This document shows, piece by piece, positions 19,571 to 27,847 of a DNA stretch of 64,000 nt; position 1 is the first letter of the stretch, and each line of letters begins with the position of its first letter. The notes below the pieces were generated by a model. That model made no database searches, was not told where the DNA came from, and saw only the letters and a list, made by a program, of their open reading frames with translations. Origin of the DNA: Terrimesophilobacter bigeumensis (GTDB taxonomy: Bacteria; Actinomycetota; Actinomycetes; Actinomycetales; Microbacteriaceae); assembly GCF_039537265.1 (NCBI RefSeq), contig NZ_BAABAE010000001.1:1-64000 (forward strand), written 5' to 3'. The position numbers and the translations under genes were made by a program.

Positions 19571-20362
19571 ATGCCCGTTGCCCTCTCCGCCGACGAGACG
19601 GATGCCGTGGTCGCCCGCCTGCGCGCAGCCGGCTGCGTCTTCGCAGAAGACGAAGCCAGGCTGCTCGTCGAGACCGCCGCGTCGCCCGCAGAACTCGACG
19701 ACCTGGTGGCGCAGCGCGCCGAAGGCCGGCCGCTCGAATACCTCCTCGGCTGGGTCGAGTTCTTCGGCATGCGGATCGCCATCGACCCGGGGGTCTTCGT
19801 CCCGCGGCGCCGCACCGAGTTCCTGGTGCGGGAGGCGATCGCCCGCGCGAACTCGGGGGCCGTCGTCCTCGACCTGTGCTGCGGATGCGGCGCGATCGGC
19901 ATCGCGATCAGTTCCGCCATCGAGGGTGCGGAGCTCTACGCATCCGATGTCGAGCCTGCGGCGGTCCGCAATGCCCGCCGCAATTTCGAGCTCTCCGGTG
20001 GCCGCGTGTTCGAGGGCGACCTCTTCGACCCGCTCCCGGATGTCCTGCGCGGCCACGTCGACATCCTCACCGCCAACGTGCCCTACGTCCCCACCGAGGC
20101 GATCGCGCTTCTCCCGCCGGAGGCCCGCGACCACGAGCCGAGACTGACCCTGGATGGCGGCGCCGACGGTCTGGACGTTCTCCGCCGCGTCGCGGGCGAG
20201 GCCCCCGTCTGGCTGGCGACCGGCGGGATGCTCTTCATCGAGGTGGGCGAGGACCAGGCGGATGCCGCATCCATGGTCTTCGCCCGGGCGGGCCTCGCGC
20301 CGGTCGTCGCACGTTCGGAGCACTTCAACTCGGTTGTCGTCATCGGCGAGCGCCGGGCCTGA
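19571..20362 (+). CDS. Putative protein N5-glutamine methyltransferase, PrmC-related
   Basis: The 263-residue protein has a small N-terminal helical domain and a SAM-dependent Rossmann domain with motif I VVLDLCCGCGAIGIA. The catalytic NPPY of true PrmC is NVPYVPTEA here (near residue 172), as in the PrmC-related family whose substrate is unknown. It is therefore probably not the release-factor methyltransferase itself. ATG 19571 is the start. It stands alone. Confidence 0.87.
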   Translation: MPVALSADETDAVVARLRAAGCVFAEDEARLLVETAASPAELDDLVAQRAEGRPLEYLLGWVEFFGMRIAIDPGVFVPRRRTEFLVREAIARANSGAVVLDLCCGCGAIGIAISSAIEGAELYASDVEPAAVRNARRNFELSGGRVFEGDLFDPLPDVLRGHVDILTANVPYVPTEAIALLPPEARDHEPRLTLDGGADGLDVLRRVAGEAPVWLATGGMLFIEVGEDQADAASMVFARAGLAPVVARSEHFNSVVVIGERRA

Positions 20363-20466
20363 GGTCGAGGGTCGAGCGCGTCACCCTCCCGCGCAACGGA
20401 TCAGCATCCTGAACCGATCGCGTGCGCATCCTCGGCAAACTCGCAAGAAAATAACAGAAGTATAAC

Positions 20467-20496
20467 TAGACGCCCGTTATCGAACTGTTATATAGT
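20467..20496 (+). promoter_or_regulatory. Promoter-like sequence in an AT-rich island, with operator-like palindrome
   Basis: TAGACG (20467-20472), an 18-nt spacer and TATAGT (20491-20496) form a plausible sigma-A promoter. The -10 lies inside the palindrome GAACT-N7-AGTTC at 20482-20498. The region 20440-20515 is much richer in A+T than its surroundings. Confidence 0.5.
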
Positions 20497-20502
20497 TCAA
20501 GA

Positions 20503-20602
20503 GCAGAAGTTGTTTGCTGTGGCAGCTACTGCGGAATGTGATTGCAGGACACTCTTGGTGCAAGGGAAGAGGGCCCGTCGCTAGCCTCTGCGACGGGCCC
20601 TC
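20503..20602 (+). ncRNA. Candidate small structured RNA or leader upstream of marR
   Basis: From a predicted start near 20503 the sequence can form small stems (GCAG-CTA-CTGC at 20522-20532, TTGCA...TGCAA around 20542-20562) and ends in a perfect 13-bp stem, GAGGGCCCGTCGC / GCGACGGGCCCTC, at 20569-20602. No open reading frame of note lies in it. The absence of a U-tract after the last stem makes termination uncertain. It could be an independent RNA or the 5' leader of the MarR gene. It does not match 6C, SRP or tmRNA as far as I can tell. Confidence 0.4.
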
Positions 20603-20701
20603 AGTCCGTCCCCCGCCACCACGCCCTGCCGGCGCGACGGCACGGTGGTCATCGCATCCACCTCGGCTTTGTAGAGTTGAGCCGAGGACAAGGGGAGGAC
20701 C

Positions 20702-21151
20702 GTGACCGACGCAGCAACCGCGGTGGCCGCCTGGGAGGCGCTGTTCCGCGCCCAGGTCTCCGTCATGCGCCGGCTGTCAGCGGAGTTCCCCGCCGGCGAG
20801 GTCTCACTCAACGACTACGACGTGCTCTTCACCCTCTCGCGCGCGCCGGAACGGCGCCTGCGCATCCGGGACCTCGGCGAGAACCTGCTCATCTCGCAGC
20901 CCAGCGTCAGCCGGCTCATCGACCGACTGGTGGGCCGCGGTTTCGTCGCGAAGATCGCCGACCCGGATGACGGGCGCGGCATCATCGTGATCCTCACGGA
21001 TGCCGGCTTCGCCGCGTTCCGCCGCGCGGCCGTGCGCCACATGGAGTCGATCGTCGATCGTGTCGGCGATGCGCTGACCGATGACGAACTGCGGCAGCTC
21101 ACGGAACTGTGCGACCGGTTGCGGCTCGGGGCGGCATCCGCCCGACCGTGA
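20702..21151 (+). CDS. MarR-family transcriptional regulator
   Basis: A 149-residue MarR protein with dimerization helices at both ends, recognition region LLISQPSVSRLIDRLVGRG and wing DPDDGRGIIVILTDAG. GTG 20702 is preceded by a good Shine-Dalgarno (GGGGAGGACC). The palindrome at 20482-20498 and the stem at 20569-20602 lie upstream and may be its operator and leader. The effector is unknown. Confidence 0.92.
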   Translation: MTDAATAVAAWEALFRAQVSVMRRLSAEFPAGEVSLNDYDVLFTLSRAPERRLRIRDLGENLLISQPSVSRLIDRLVGRGFVAKIADPDDGRGIIVILTDAGFAAFRRAAVRHMESIVDRVGDALTDDELRQLTELCDRLRLGAASARP

Positions 21152-21202
21152 TCGCCCCGCTCAGTCGGCGCGGGATCAGCCGGTGCACTCGGCACCGCGT
21201 GG

Positions 21203-22138
21203 TCAGGCCTGCGAAGGCCGCCCGCCGACCTGCGTGACCGCGCCGGCCGCGACCGCAGCTCCTGCCTTCGCCGCTGTCACGGCGTCGCCATTCTCAGTCC
21301 ACGAGGCGAGGAACCCGGCGACGAAGGAGTCCCCCGCACCCGTCGGGTCGACGATCCTCGACTCGACGACCGGGATGCGCACCGGATCGTGGCCGGTCTC
21401 GACGACGATGACGCCGTCCGCCCCGAGGGTGAGCGCCACGAGCGGAAACCGTTGGCCGAGCGCGGCAGCGATCTCCATCGGGTCGTCGAGCCCGGTGAGG
21501 GCGCGGCCTTCGTCGAGGTTCGGGAACAGCAGTCCGGCGCCGGCGATGACGGCCAGGAACGCCTCGGCGCCGAAGTCCTCGAGGCTGCCGGCGGATGCCG
21601 GGTCGACCGACACCGGGACTCCGCGCGCGGCGGCCCGATCGAACAGGCGGCGCACGGCCGCGTGATCGTCACCCGCGCCGTCCCCGTGATAGATCGTGTA
21701 GCCGGTGAAGTGCACGACGGAGGCGTGATCGAGCAGCTCGTCGGACACGTCGTCCGCGCTCAGGAGGTCGTTGGCGCCTCGTTCGGTGAGCATGCTGCGG
21801 CTGTTGCCCTCGACGATGACGATGATCGCCCCGGTCGGATGCTCGGTGTCGCCGATGAGGTGCGGCGTCACGCCGAACCCCGCGAGGATATCGCTGTGGC
21901 GTGCGACATCGCCCGCGCCGACCCGGCCGACGAAGTCGACGGCCGCGCCCTGAGCGCCGAGCCAGGATGCCGCGTTCGCGGCTGAACCGCCCGCCCGCTG
22001 GCGGATCGAGCTGGGGGTGTCGGTGTCGTGGCGGATGGGGCCGGACGGCACGACGACGACATCGTCGATGACGTCGCCGAAGACGACGATGCGGCGAGCC
22101 CCGCTGGCAGGTTCGGGAGCGGCGGCGGGGTTCGGCAT
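21203..22138 (-). CDS. PfkB-family carbohydrate kinase
   Basis: A 311-residue ribokinase-like sugar kinase. The N-terminal Gly-Gly signature is RAGGSAANAASWL and the C-terminal signature with catalytic Asp and anion hole is DPTGAGDSFVAGFL. The substrate cannot be assigned; ribose, other sugars or nucleosides are all possible. ATG 22138 lies 9 nt after a TAGAAT box; GTG 22144 is an alternative. It runs the same way as the aminotransferase gene, separated from it by repeat sequence. Confidence 0.9.
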   Translation of the reverse strand: MPNPAAAPEPASGARRIVVFGDVIDDVVVVPSGPIRHDTDTPSSIRQRAGGSAANAASWLGAQGAAVDFVGRVGAGDVARHSDILAGFGVTPHLIGDTEHPTGAIIVIVEGNSRSMLTERGANDLLSADDVSDELLDHASVVHFTGYTIYHGDGAGDDHAAVRRLFDRAAARGVPVSVDPASAGSLEDFGAEAFLAVIAGAGLLFPNLDEGRALTGLDDPMEIAAALGQRFPLVALTLGADGVIVVETGHDPVRIPVVESRIVDPTGAGDSFVAGFLASWTENGDAVTAAKAGAAVAAGAVTQVGGRPSQA

Positions 22139-22163
22139 GGTCACACAATTCTATGGCTACCGG

Positions 22164-22202
22164 TCTCTGAGGAGTCAGCGCGGTGCCGCTCCCTGAGGAG
22201 TC
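22164..22202. repeat. Duplicated TCCCTGAGGAGTC repeat
   Basis: Two copies of TC[TC]CTGAGGAGTC occur at 22164-22176 and 22190-22202, followed by TTCAGGGAAC in inverse sense. The same TCCCTGAGGAG word is found at 58610 and inverted at 58688, so this is a dispersed palindromic repeat family. Confidence 0.6.
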
Positions 22203-22225
22203 GGGCCGCGTTCAGGGAACAGTGA

Positions 22226-23962
22226 CTACGCCAGGCACTCCGCCGGCAGCTCGAACCAACGCAGATGCTCGAAGTCCTCGCCGAGGACCGCCGCGACGCT
22301 CGCGGTGCCGGGGTCGGCATCCGGAAGCCCCGCGAACAGCTCGCGCGCGGCAGCGAGGGTGTCGGCGTACACCGAGGCCGGGGCGACGTCGTCGTGTCGC
22401 GGGAAGGCGAGCACGCCATCCGGGCCGTAGGTCAGTTGTGCGAACCGCAGCGGCGGCTCGACCGGGCCGACGCGATGCTTCCAGAGCCCGGATGCCGCGT
22501 CGAACCGGTAGTCGGGCAGCAGGCGCCAGCCGTGCTCGGCGATGATCACGACCGCCTTGACGATGTAGCGGAACACCTCGTCGCTGATGAAGTAGTTGAA
22601 GTTGACGCGCACCCACCCGGGTTTGATGCCCTCGCAGCCTCCGAGGATCTGCTGCTCGAACTCCTGGGAGCGTTCGAGGTCGATACCGAGGAGCCGGTGC
22701 CCGTAGGGACCGGCGCACGAGCATCCGCCCCGGCTCTGGATGCCGAACACGTCGTTGAGCATGGCGACGACGGCGTTGTGGTGCAGGTACTTGCCGTCCG
22801 GGCGCTTCACGACGAAGGAGACGATCGAGAGGCGCTCCGCATCCGGGTTGCCGAGGACCTCGATCGACGGATGCGCGCCCCAGGCCGCGATCGCCCGGCG
22901 CAGGAAGTCGTGCTCGAGCGCCTGGATCGTCTCGACCCCGACGGCCTCCTTGAGCTGGAAGACGAGCCCGGCGCGGATCGACTCGATGATCGCCGGGGTG
23001 CCGGCCTCCTCCCGGTGCTCGGGGTTCACGAGGTAGCGATGATGGTCGGGGTTGACGTAGCTGACCGTGCCGCCGCCGACGACATCCGGGACGGCGTTGC
23101 GCAGCAGCGCGCGGTCGACGATGAGCACGCCCGGGGTTCCCGGGCCGCCGATGAACTTGTGCGGGGAGAGGAAGATGGCGTCCTTGCGCTCGATCGGCTG
23201 ACCGCCGCGCCGGTCGACCTCGATGTCGACGTAGGGGGCGGCGGCGGCGAAGTCCCAGAACGCGAGCGCCCCGTGCTCGTGCAGCAGCCGGGTGATCGCG
23301 TGCGTGTCGCTCAGGATGCCGGTGACGTTGCTCGCCGCGCTGAACGAGCCGATCTTGAGCGGTCGGTCGGCGTACATCCGCAGTTCGTCGGCGAGTTGAG
23401 CCTGGTCGATGTGGCCGTCGGGGTCCTCGTGGATGGTGACGACATCCGCGATCGACTCCCGCCACGGCAACTCGTTGCTGTGGTGTTCGTACGGTCCGAT
23501 GAAGACGACCGGGCGCTCGCGCTTCGGGATGCGCGCGTCGAGGCCGTGACGCTCGTCGAGCTCGCGCGGCAGGCGCAGGCCGAGGATGCCGACGAGCTTG
23601 TCGATCGCCCCCGTCGACCCGCTCCCGGTGAAGATGACCATGGTGTCGTCGTCGCCGTTGACGGCCCGGCGGATGGTGTCGCGCGCATCCTCACGCAGCC
23701 GCGTGGTCTGCAGGCCGGTGCCGCTCGACTCGGTGTGGGTGTTCGCGTAGCGCGGCAGCACCTCGTCGCGCAGGAAGTCCTCGAGGAAGCTGAGCGAGCG
23801 ACCGCTCGCGGTGTAGTCGGCGTAGGTGACCGGCTTGCTGCCGTAGGGCCCGTCCATGAGCCGGTCGTCGCCGATCACGCAGTCCCGGATGCGCGCGACG
23901 ATCGCCGGTTCGACGAGCGTTGTCGAGCGCGGCGGGATCACGCATTCCGCGACCTGCTGCAT
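22226..23962 (-). CDS. Class V aminotransferase (cysteine desulfurase-like), long form
   Basis: A 578-residue PLP enzyme of the NifS/CsdB-like group. The Schiff-base Lys is in FLSPHKFIGGPGTPG; a PLP-contact His is in YEHHSNELPW; the desulfurase-like loop has Cys in SRGGCSCAGPYGHRLL. It is about 170 residues longer than SufS, the extra length being at the C terminus. The gene is alone, not with sufBCD or iscU, so desulfurase activity is not established. ATG 23962 follows no strong ribosome-binding site. Confidence 0.88.
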   Translation of the reverse strand: MQQVAECVIPPRSTTLVEPAIVARIRDCVIGDDRLMDGPYGSKPVTYADYTASGRSLSFLEDFLRDEVLPRYANTHTESSGTGLQTTRLREDARDTIRRAVNGDDDTMVIFTGSGSTGAIDKLVGILGLRLPRELDERHGLDARIPKRERPVVFIGPYEHHSNELPWRESIADVVTIHEDPDGHIDQAQLADELRMYADRPLKIGSFSAASNVTGILSDTHAITRLLHEHGALAFWDFAAAAPYVDIEVDRRGGQPIERKDAIFLSPHKFIGGPGTPGVLIVDRALLRNAVPDVVGGGTVSYVNPDHHRYLVNPEHREEAGTPAIIESIRAGLVFQLKEAVGVETIQALEHDFLRRAIAAWGAHPSIEVLGNPDAERLSIVSFVVKRPDGKYLHHNAVVAMLNDVFGIQSRGGCSCAGPYGHRLLGIDLERSQEFEQQILGGCEGIKPGWVRVNFNYFISDEVFRYIVKAVVIIAEHGWRLLPDYRFDAASGLWKHRVGPVEPPLRFAQLTYGPDGVLAFPRHDDVAPASVYADTLAAARELFAGLPDADPGTASVAAVLGEDFEHLRWFELPAECLA

Positions 23963-24061
23963 GCTGGGAGACTAACGGATCGCTGCTCGCAGGGATAGGG
24001 AGCACTGTGCTCCGATGCCGAACCGTGCCGTGGTCGCCGGCACCCTCGTATCATGGCGAGG

Positions 24062-24805
24062 GTGACGAGTCAGGGACCGGTGGTATCCGCCCCGCGCAGC
24101 TCGGCGACGGTACTGCTGCTGCGCGACGACCCCTTCGAGGTGCTCTTGGTGAGCCGGGCGGCGCGCGGGGCGTTCGCCTCTGCTCTCGTGTTCCCCGGCG
24201 GCGCGATCGACCCCGGTGACCACGACCCGGGATGGCGGGAACTCGCCACGGACTTCGACGAGGTCACGAGCGACGAGCGCGCCGTGCGCATCGGCGCCAT
24301 CCGGGAGGTGTGGGAGGAGACCGGCATCCTGCTCGCGGACGACCAGGCAGTCGGCACGGCGCCAGCGCGGGCCGGGCAGGAGTTTCGCGAGGCGGTCACC
24401 GAGGCCGGCGTGCGCATCCGCCTGGATGCGCTCGCGCACTTCGGGCACTGGATCACGCCGGTCGTCGAGCCGCGGCGCTTCGACACCCACTTCTTCCTCG
24501 CGGCGGTGTCGCGTGACGTGGTGGCGGTCCCGGATGGCGCGGAGACGCTCACGGCGGAGTGGATGTCGCCCGCCCGTGCGGTGGAACTCGCCCGCTCCGG
24601 CGAACGTCCCATCATCTTCCCGACCATGGTGAACCTCGCCCGGCTCGCCGAGAGCAGCAACAGCGCGGAGGCTCTCGCTGCGGCGCGGGCTCGCCCGCGC
24701 TACACCGTTCAGCCCGAGATCGCCCTCGAACCGGATGGGGCGCGGCGCGTCACGATTCTCGCCGAGTCGGGTTATCCGGTGACCGAGTGGCGGGAGTTTC
24801 GCTGA
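24062..24805 (+). CDS. NUDIX hydrolase
   Basis: The 247-residue protein has a NUDIX box split by an insertion: FPGGAIDPGD, then about 30 residues, then AIREVWEETGI. This layout is seen in the NUDT7/NUDT19-like coenzyme A diphosphatase group, so a CoA derivative is a possible substrate. TATCAT at 24049-24054 lies 7 nt before GTG 24062, marking a leaderless start; an ATG at 24053 overlaps the -10 and is less likely. Confidence 0.88.
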   Translation: MTSQGPVVSAPRSSATVLLLRDDPFEVLLVSRAARGAFASALVFPGGAIDPGDHDPGWRELATDFDEVTSDERAVRIGAIREVWEETGILLADDQAVGTAPARAGQEFREAVTEAGVRIRLDALAHFGHWITPVVEPRRFDTHFFLAAVSRDVVAVPDGAETLTAEWMSPARAVELARSGERPIIFPTMVNLARLAESSNSAEALAAARARPRYTVQPEIALEPDGARRVTILAESGYPVTEWREFR

Positions 24806-24846
24806 CGGAGGTCGCCGACGTCGGAGCATCGATGCACAATGGCGTC

Positions 24847-25248
24847 ATGACGCGTTTCGCGATCGATGCCCTGACCGCGGTGCGCCTCGCCCGCGAAGAC
24901 ATCGCGGTGCCGGACGAGCACCAGCTGGTCGCACCGAAGCTGCTCCAGTCGCACGCACTGTCGATCGTCTACCGGGCGGTGCGGCGGGGCGAACTCGACG
25001 ATGCGGAGGCGCACGCCATCCTCGACCGGGTCACGACCATGCGCATCCGTCTGCTGGGCGACCGGGTGTCGCGGGCCACGGCGTGGCACGTGGCCAGGCG
25101 GCTCGACCACGAGGACACTGCTGTCGCCGAGTACATCGCCATCGCCCAGCTGCAGGCGGATGCGTTCGTCACCCTCGACGACGACCTCGCCCGCCAGGTC
25201 GGCGAGTTGGTGACGCTCGCGCCGTTCGAGGCGCTGCAGGCACGCTGA
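24847..25248 (+). CDS. PIN-like domain protein, apparently lacking a catalytic Glu
   Basis: A 133-residue protein with the VapC/PIN pattern: Asp in RFAIDALTAVRLA, and acidic residues in LDHEDTAVAEYIAIAQ and FVTLDDDLA. At the usual Glu position (LLQSHALSIVYRAV) there is no acid, so nuclease activity is doubtful. No antitoxin gene precedes it; the upstream gene is the NUDIX hydrolase, 41 nt away. It may be a retired or repurposed toxin. Confidence 0.75.
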   Translation: MTRFAIDALTAVRLAREDIAVPDEHQLVAPKLLQSHALSIVYRAVRRGELDDAEAHAILDRVTTMRIRLLGDRVSRATAWHVARRLDHEDTAVAEYIAIAQLQADAFVTLDDDLARQVGELVTLAPFEALQAR

Positions 25249-25275
25249 TGGGGTCGGATGCCGAAGTCATCGGTT

Positions 25276-25351
25276 TGGTGCGCCCGGAGGGATTTGAACC
25301 CCCGGCCTATTGATCCGTAGTCAATTGCTCTATCCGCTGAGCTACGGGCGC
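25276..25351 (-). tRNA. tRNA-Arg(ACG)
   Basis: On the minus strand a full cloverleaf is visible: acceptor GCGCCCG/CGGGCGC, D stem GCTC/GAGC, anticodon stem ATTGA/TCAAT with loop CTACGGA (anticodon ACG), and T arm with GTTCAAAT. The discriminator A and CCA tail are encoded. The A34 is the substrate of TadA, encoded at 17129. Confidence 0.97.
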
Positions 25352-25438
25352 AGTCCTGCCGGCGAAAGCCGACCCAGAGAACTATACCAGCGGTGGCGCG
25401 CAGGTCGCCCACCGAGCATCCGGGGTGACAATGGAGCG

Positions 25439-26104
25439 ATGAACCAGCAATCGTGGAACGACGTCGACCACTACTTTTCGCAGCTGCTCGTCAGACCGGA
25501 TGCCGGCCTCACCGGCGCCTTACGGGCCAACACCGAGGCCGGCTTGCCTGCCATCGATGTCGCGCCCACCCAGGGCAAGCTCCTCATGCTGCTCGTGAAG
25601 CTCTGCGGCGCCCGCCGGGTGCTCGAGATCGGCACGCTCGGCGGCTACAGCACGATCTGGTTGGCGCGCGGACTGCCGGCGGGCGGACGCATCGTCACGC
25701 TCGAGTCGATGCCGAAGCACGCCGAGGTCGCCCATTCCAATCTTCTGCACGCGGGCGTCGCCGAGCACGTCGAGATCCGCGTCGCCCCGGCCGCCGAGTC
25801 GCTCGCGCAACTCGTGAGCGATGGAGCCGCGCCTTTCGACTTCGTCTTCCTCGATGCCGACAAGGTCAACAATGCGAGATATCTCCAGTGGGCGATGATG
25901 CTCACGAGGCCCGGGAGCGTCATCGTCTGCGACAACGTCGTACGCAACGGGCACGTCGTCGACGAGGACGGCACCGACGAGTCGGTCGTGGGCACGCGTG
26001 CCTTCCTCGACGCCGTGGCCGAGGACCCGCGGCTGGAGGCCACGGCGATCCAGACGGTGGGCGTGAAGGGCTGGGACGGCTTCGCAGTCGCACGCGTGAA
26101 GTGA
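25439..26104 (+). CDS. O-methyltransferase, class I SAM-dependent (COMT-like family 3)
   Basis: The 221-residue enzyme has SAM motif I VLEIGTLGGYSTIWLA, acidic loop TLESMPKHAEVA and metal-binding motif FVFLDADKVNN followed by CDNVV, typical of the caffeoyl-CoA/catechol O-methyltransferase family. The substrate is not known. ATG 25439 is taken as start, with GACAAT 6-7 nt upstream suggesting a leaderless message. Confidence 0.92.
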   Translation: MNQQSWNDVDHYFSQLLVRPDAGLTGALRANTEAGLPAIDVAPTQGKLLMLLVKLCGARRVLEIGTLGGYSTIWLARGLPAGGRIVTLESMPKHAEVAHSNLLHAGVAEHVEIRVAPAAESLAQLVSDGAAPFDFVFLDADKVNNARYLQWAMMLTRPGSVIVCDNVVRNGHVVDEDGTDESVVGTRAFLDAVAEDPRLEATAIQTVGVKGWDGFAVARVK

Positions 26105-26134
26105 GCCCCGGGAAGGGCTGCATGCCATCCGGCG

Positions 26135-26827
26135 TCACAGCCCCCAGGCGCCCGCAGGCGCCTTCACGACGGGCACTGGGCTGTAGTGCCAGTGCGCACC
26201 GTCCGCGTAGTGGCCGGATGCCCACGGCGAGAACCAGATGGCGTGCTCGGTGACCTCGGTGGGCGACGACGCCGCGAAGCCGGCGATGATCGCCGCATAC
26301 CCCGGATGCCGCTGCAGGTTCTCGGCCGCCATCTGCGCGGCGATGACGAGGTTCGCATAGCTGCCGGTTCCCCCGCCGCCGCCAGAACCGTATCCGTTGT
26401 TCAGGGGGTTGTTGCGGTTCCACCAGTTGTCGGGGCCGTTCTCCTGGCGCATCCAGCGCAGGAGCACGGTGACGTTCTCCTCGGTGACGGGCCACCCTCC
26501 CGAGAGGAGGACGATCTTCGCCCAGTCGTGGTTGGTTCCGCTCGCGGCGAGCTGCGGGATGCCCGGCATGATCCTGTAGGAGTCGCGGGTCACCGCCGCG
26601 ACGGCCGCTGCCGGCGGCACGGTGACCTCCTGCCCGTGAATGTCGTTGTAGGCGGCGAGTATCTCCTCAGCAGTGGCGGGCGCGGGGGGTGCGACAACTG
26701 TGATCGCGATGATCGCGAAGGCGGCGACGCTCGCACCGATGGCGAGGTGCAGCCGCGAGTGCGACGACATCCTGACGCGGCGGTGCCTTGCGAGGGGACT
26801 TGCGAAGGGAATGTGCAGAGGTGTCAT
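26135..26827 (-). CDS. Secreted protein with lysozyme/glucosaminidase-like domain
   Basis: The 230-residue protein (from ATG 26827; ATG 26770 is an alternative) has a signal or anchor segment AIGASVAAFAIIAITVV near residues 30-50. An extracellular domain follows with LLRWMRQENGPDNWWNRNNPLN, a pattern seen in lysozyme-like and glucosaminidase-like cell-wall enzymes with a putative catalytic Glu. A Gly run (GSGGGGGTGSY) follows. It may cleave peptidoglycan; this is inferred from the motif only. It diverges from the GntR gene. Confidence 0.75.
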   Translation of the reverse strand: MTPLHIPFASPLARHRRVRMSSHSRLHLAIGASVAAFAIIAITVVAPPAPATAEEILAAYNDIHGQEVTVPPAAAVAAVTRDSYRIMPGIPQLAASGTNHDWAKIVLLSGGWPVTEENVTVLLRWMRQENGPDNWWNRNNPLNNGYGSGGGGGTGSYANLVIAAQMAAENLQRHPGYAAIIAGFAASSPTEVTEHAIWFSPWASGHYADGAHWHYSPVPVVKAPAGAWGL

Positions 26828-27061
26828 GGGAGTGTTGGCCCGTGCCGCGGACTCGCGGAATCGCCGTACGAAGTCCGCCTCAGACGTTAGCGGCGGCACT
26901 TGGGAGCGGCCTGTGAACGGCGCGTGTCGCTGCTGCTCTGGCTGGCCCTCTCCGCGATGCTCTGGAAGCCGGGTGTGATCGGGCGCCGGTCGGACGATCC
27001 ACCGGGCCCGACGCAACAACTAGGCTCAACGCATGAGATCTGCATCGTCGGGGAGCTCGTG

Positions 27062-27847
27062 GTGAGCGACCCCGTCTCCGCCTTCGCAGAACCACTGCTG
27101 ACCCCGCCGGGCCAGCCGCTGCGGGTTGCCGTGTACTCGCGGATCGCCGACGCCATCCGGTCCCACGGCCTGCTGCCCGGGGGCCTGCTGCCCCGGGAGA
27201 CCGAGCTGGGCCTCGCGCTCGGTGTGAGTCGCACCGTCGTCCGCGAGGCGCTCATGCTGCTCGAAGAGGACGGGCTCATCACCACCAAGCGCGGGGTCGG
27301 ACGGTTCGTGGCGGATTCGATCCCGTCGCAGAAGTTCGGAGAGTTCCGTCCGCTCGAGGACGTGCTCACGGAGGAGGGCGGGACGGTGAGCGCGGAGGTC
27401 GTCGAGTTCACCCGCCAGACGGCGACGGACTTCGTCTCGGAGTATCTGGAGCTCCCCGCGGATGCGAAGTTCTGGTTCCGGGAATGCATCGTCTCGAAGG
27501 ACGACACACGAGTGGCACTCGTGCAGGAATACCTGCCGGATGAGAGTTACCTCGCCACGCTGGATTCGGGTGTTGCGACATCCCTGCACGAGGCGGCATC
27601 CGTGTCGACGACTCTCCTGAAGGCGATCACCGAGCGTCTCGGCCCGGTCTTCACAGCGGGCACTTGCCGGATCGCTGCCTCGGTCGCGGGACCGACCCGA
27701 GCGCATCAGCTCGACGTCAAAGCGAGCGACTCGCTTCTCGTCCTCACCCAGACGGCTCACCTCGGCGACACTCCGGCCTATGTATCCAAATGCGCGCTTC
27801 CGCCGGCATTCGGTCACCTCGAAATCGCCCAGTGGCGGCCGGCCTAG
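27062..27847 (+). CDS. GntR/HutC-type transcriptional regulator (UTRA domain)
   Basis: A 261-residue regulator. The N-terminal GntR winged helix is LPRETELGLALGVSRTVVREALMLL; residues from about 85 form a UTRA-like effector domain (FWFRECIVSKDDTRVALVQEYLP). GTG 27062 follows GGGGAG. The gene converges on the MFS gene with interlocked stops and is the likely controller of the nucleoside locus at 27844-32092, where two copies of a 21-bp site lie at the promoters. A nucleoside or base is the probable effector. Confidence 0.9.
   Translation: MSDPVSAFAEPLLTPPGQPLRVAVYSRIADAIRSHGLLPGGLLPRETELGLALGVSRTVVREALMLLEEDGLITTKRGVGRFVADSIPSQKFGEFRPLEDVLTEEGGTVSAEVVEFTRQTATDFVSEYLELPADAKFWFRECIVSKDDTRVALVQEYLPDESYLATLDSGVATSLHEAASVSTTLLKAITERLGPVFTAGTCRIAASVAGPTRAHQLDVKASDSLLVLTQTAHLGDTPAYVSKCALPPAFGHLEIAQWRPA

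Larger units (their letters stand above)
20363..20701. other. 339-nt gap with AT-rich island
   Basis: No open frame of note is seen. The gap contains the AT-rich promoter-like segment, the candidate RNA with its 13-bp terminal stem, and a weak promoter with TAGAGT near 20672 for marR. Confidence 0.6.

Noticed and set aside
20503..20602. 6C RNA, SRP RNA or tmRNA
   Set aside because: The C-rich loops of 6C, the SRP core and the tmRNA tRNA-like ends are not seen.
24847..25248. Active VapBC toxin-antitoxin system
   Set aside because: No antitoxin gene is present and one catalytic acid seems to be missing.
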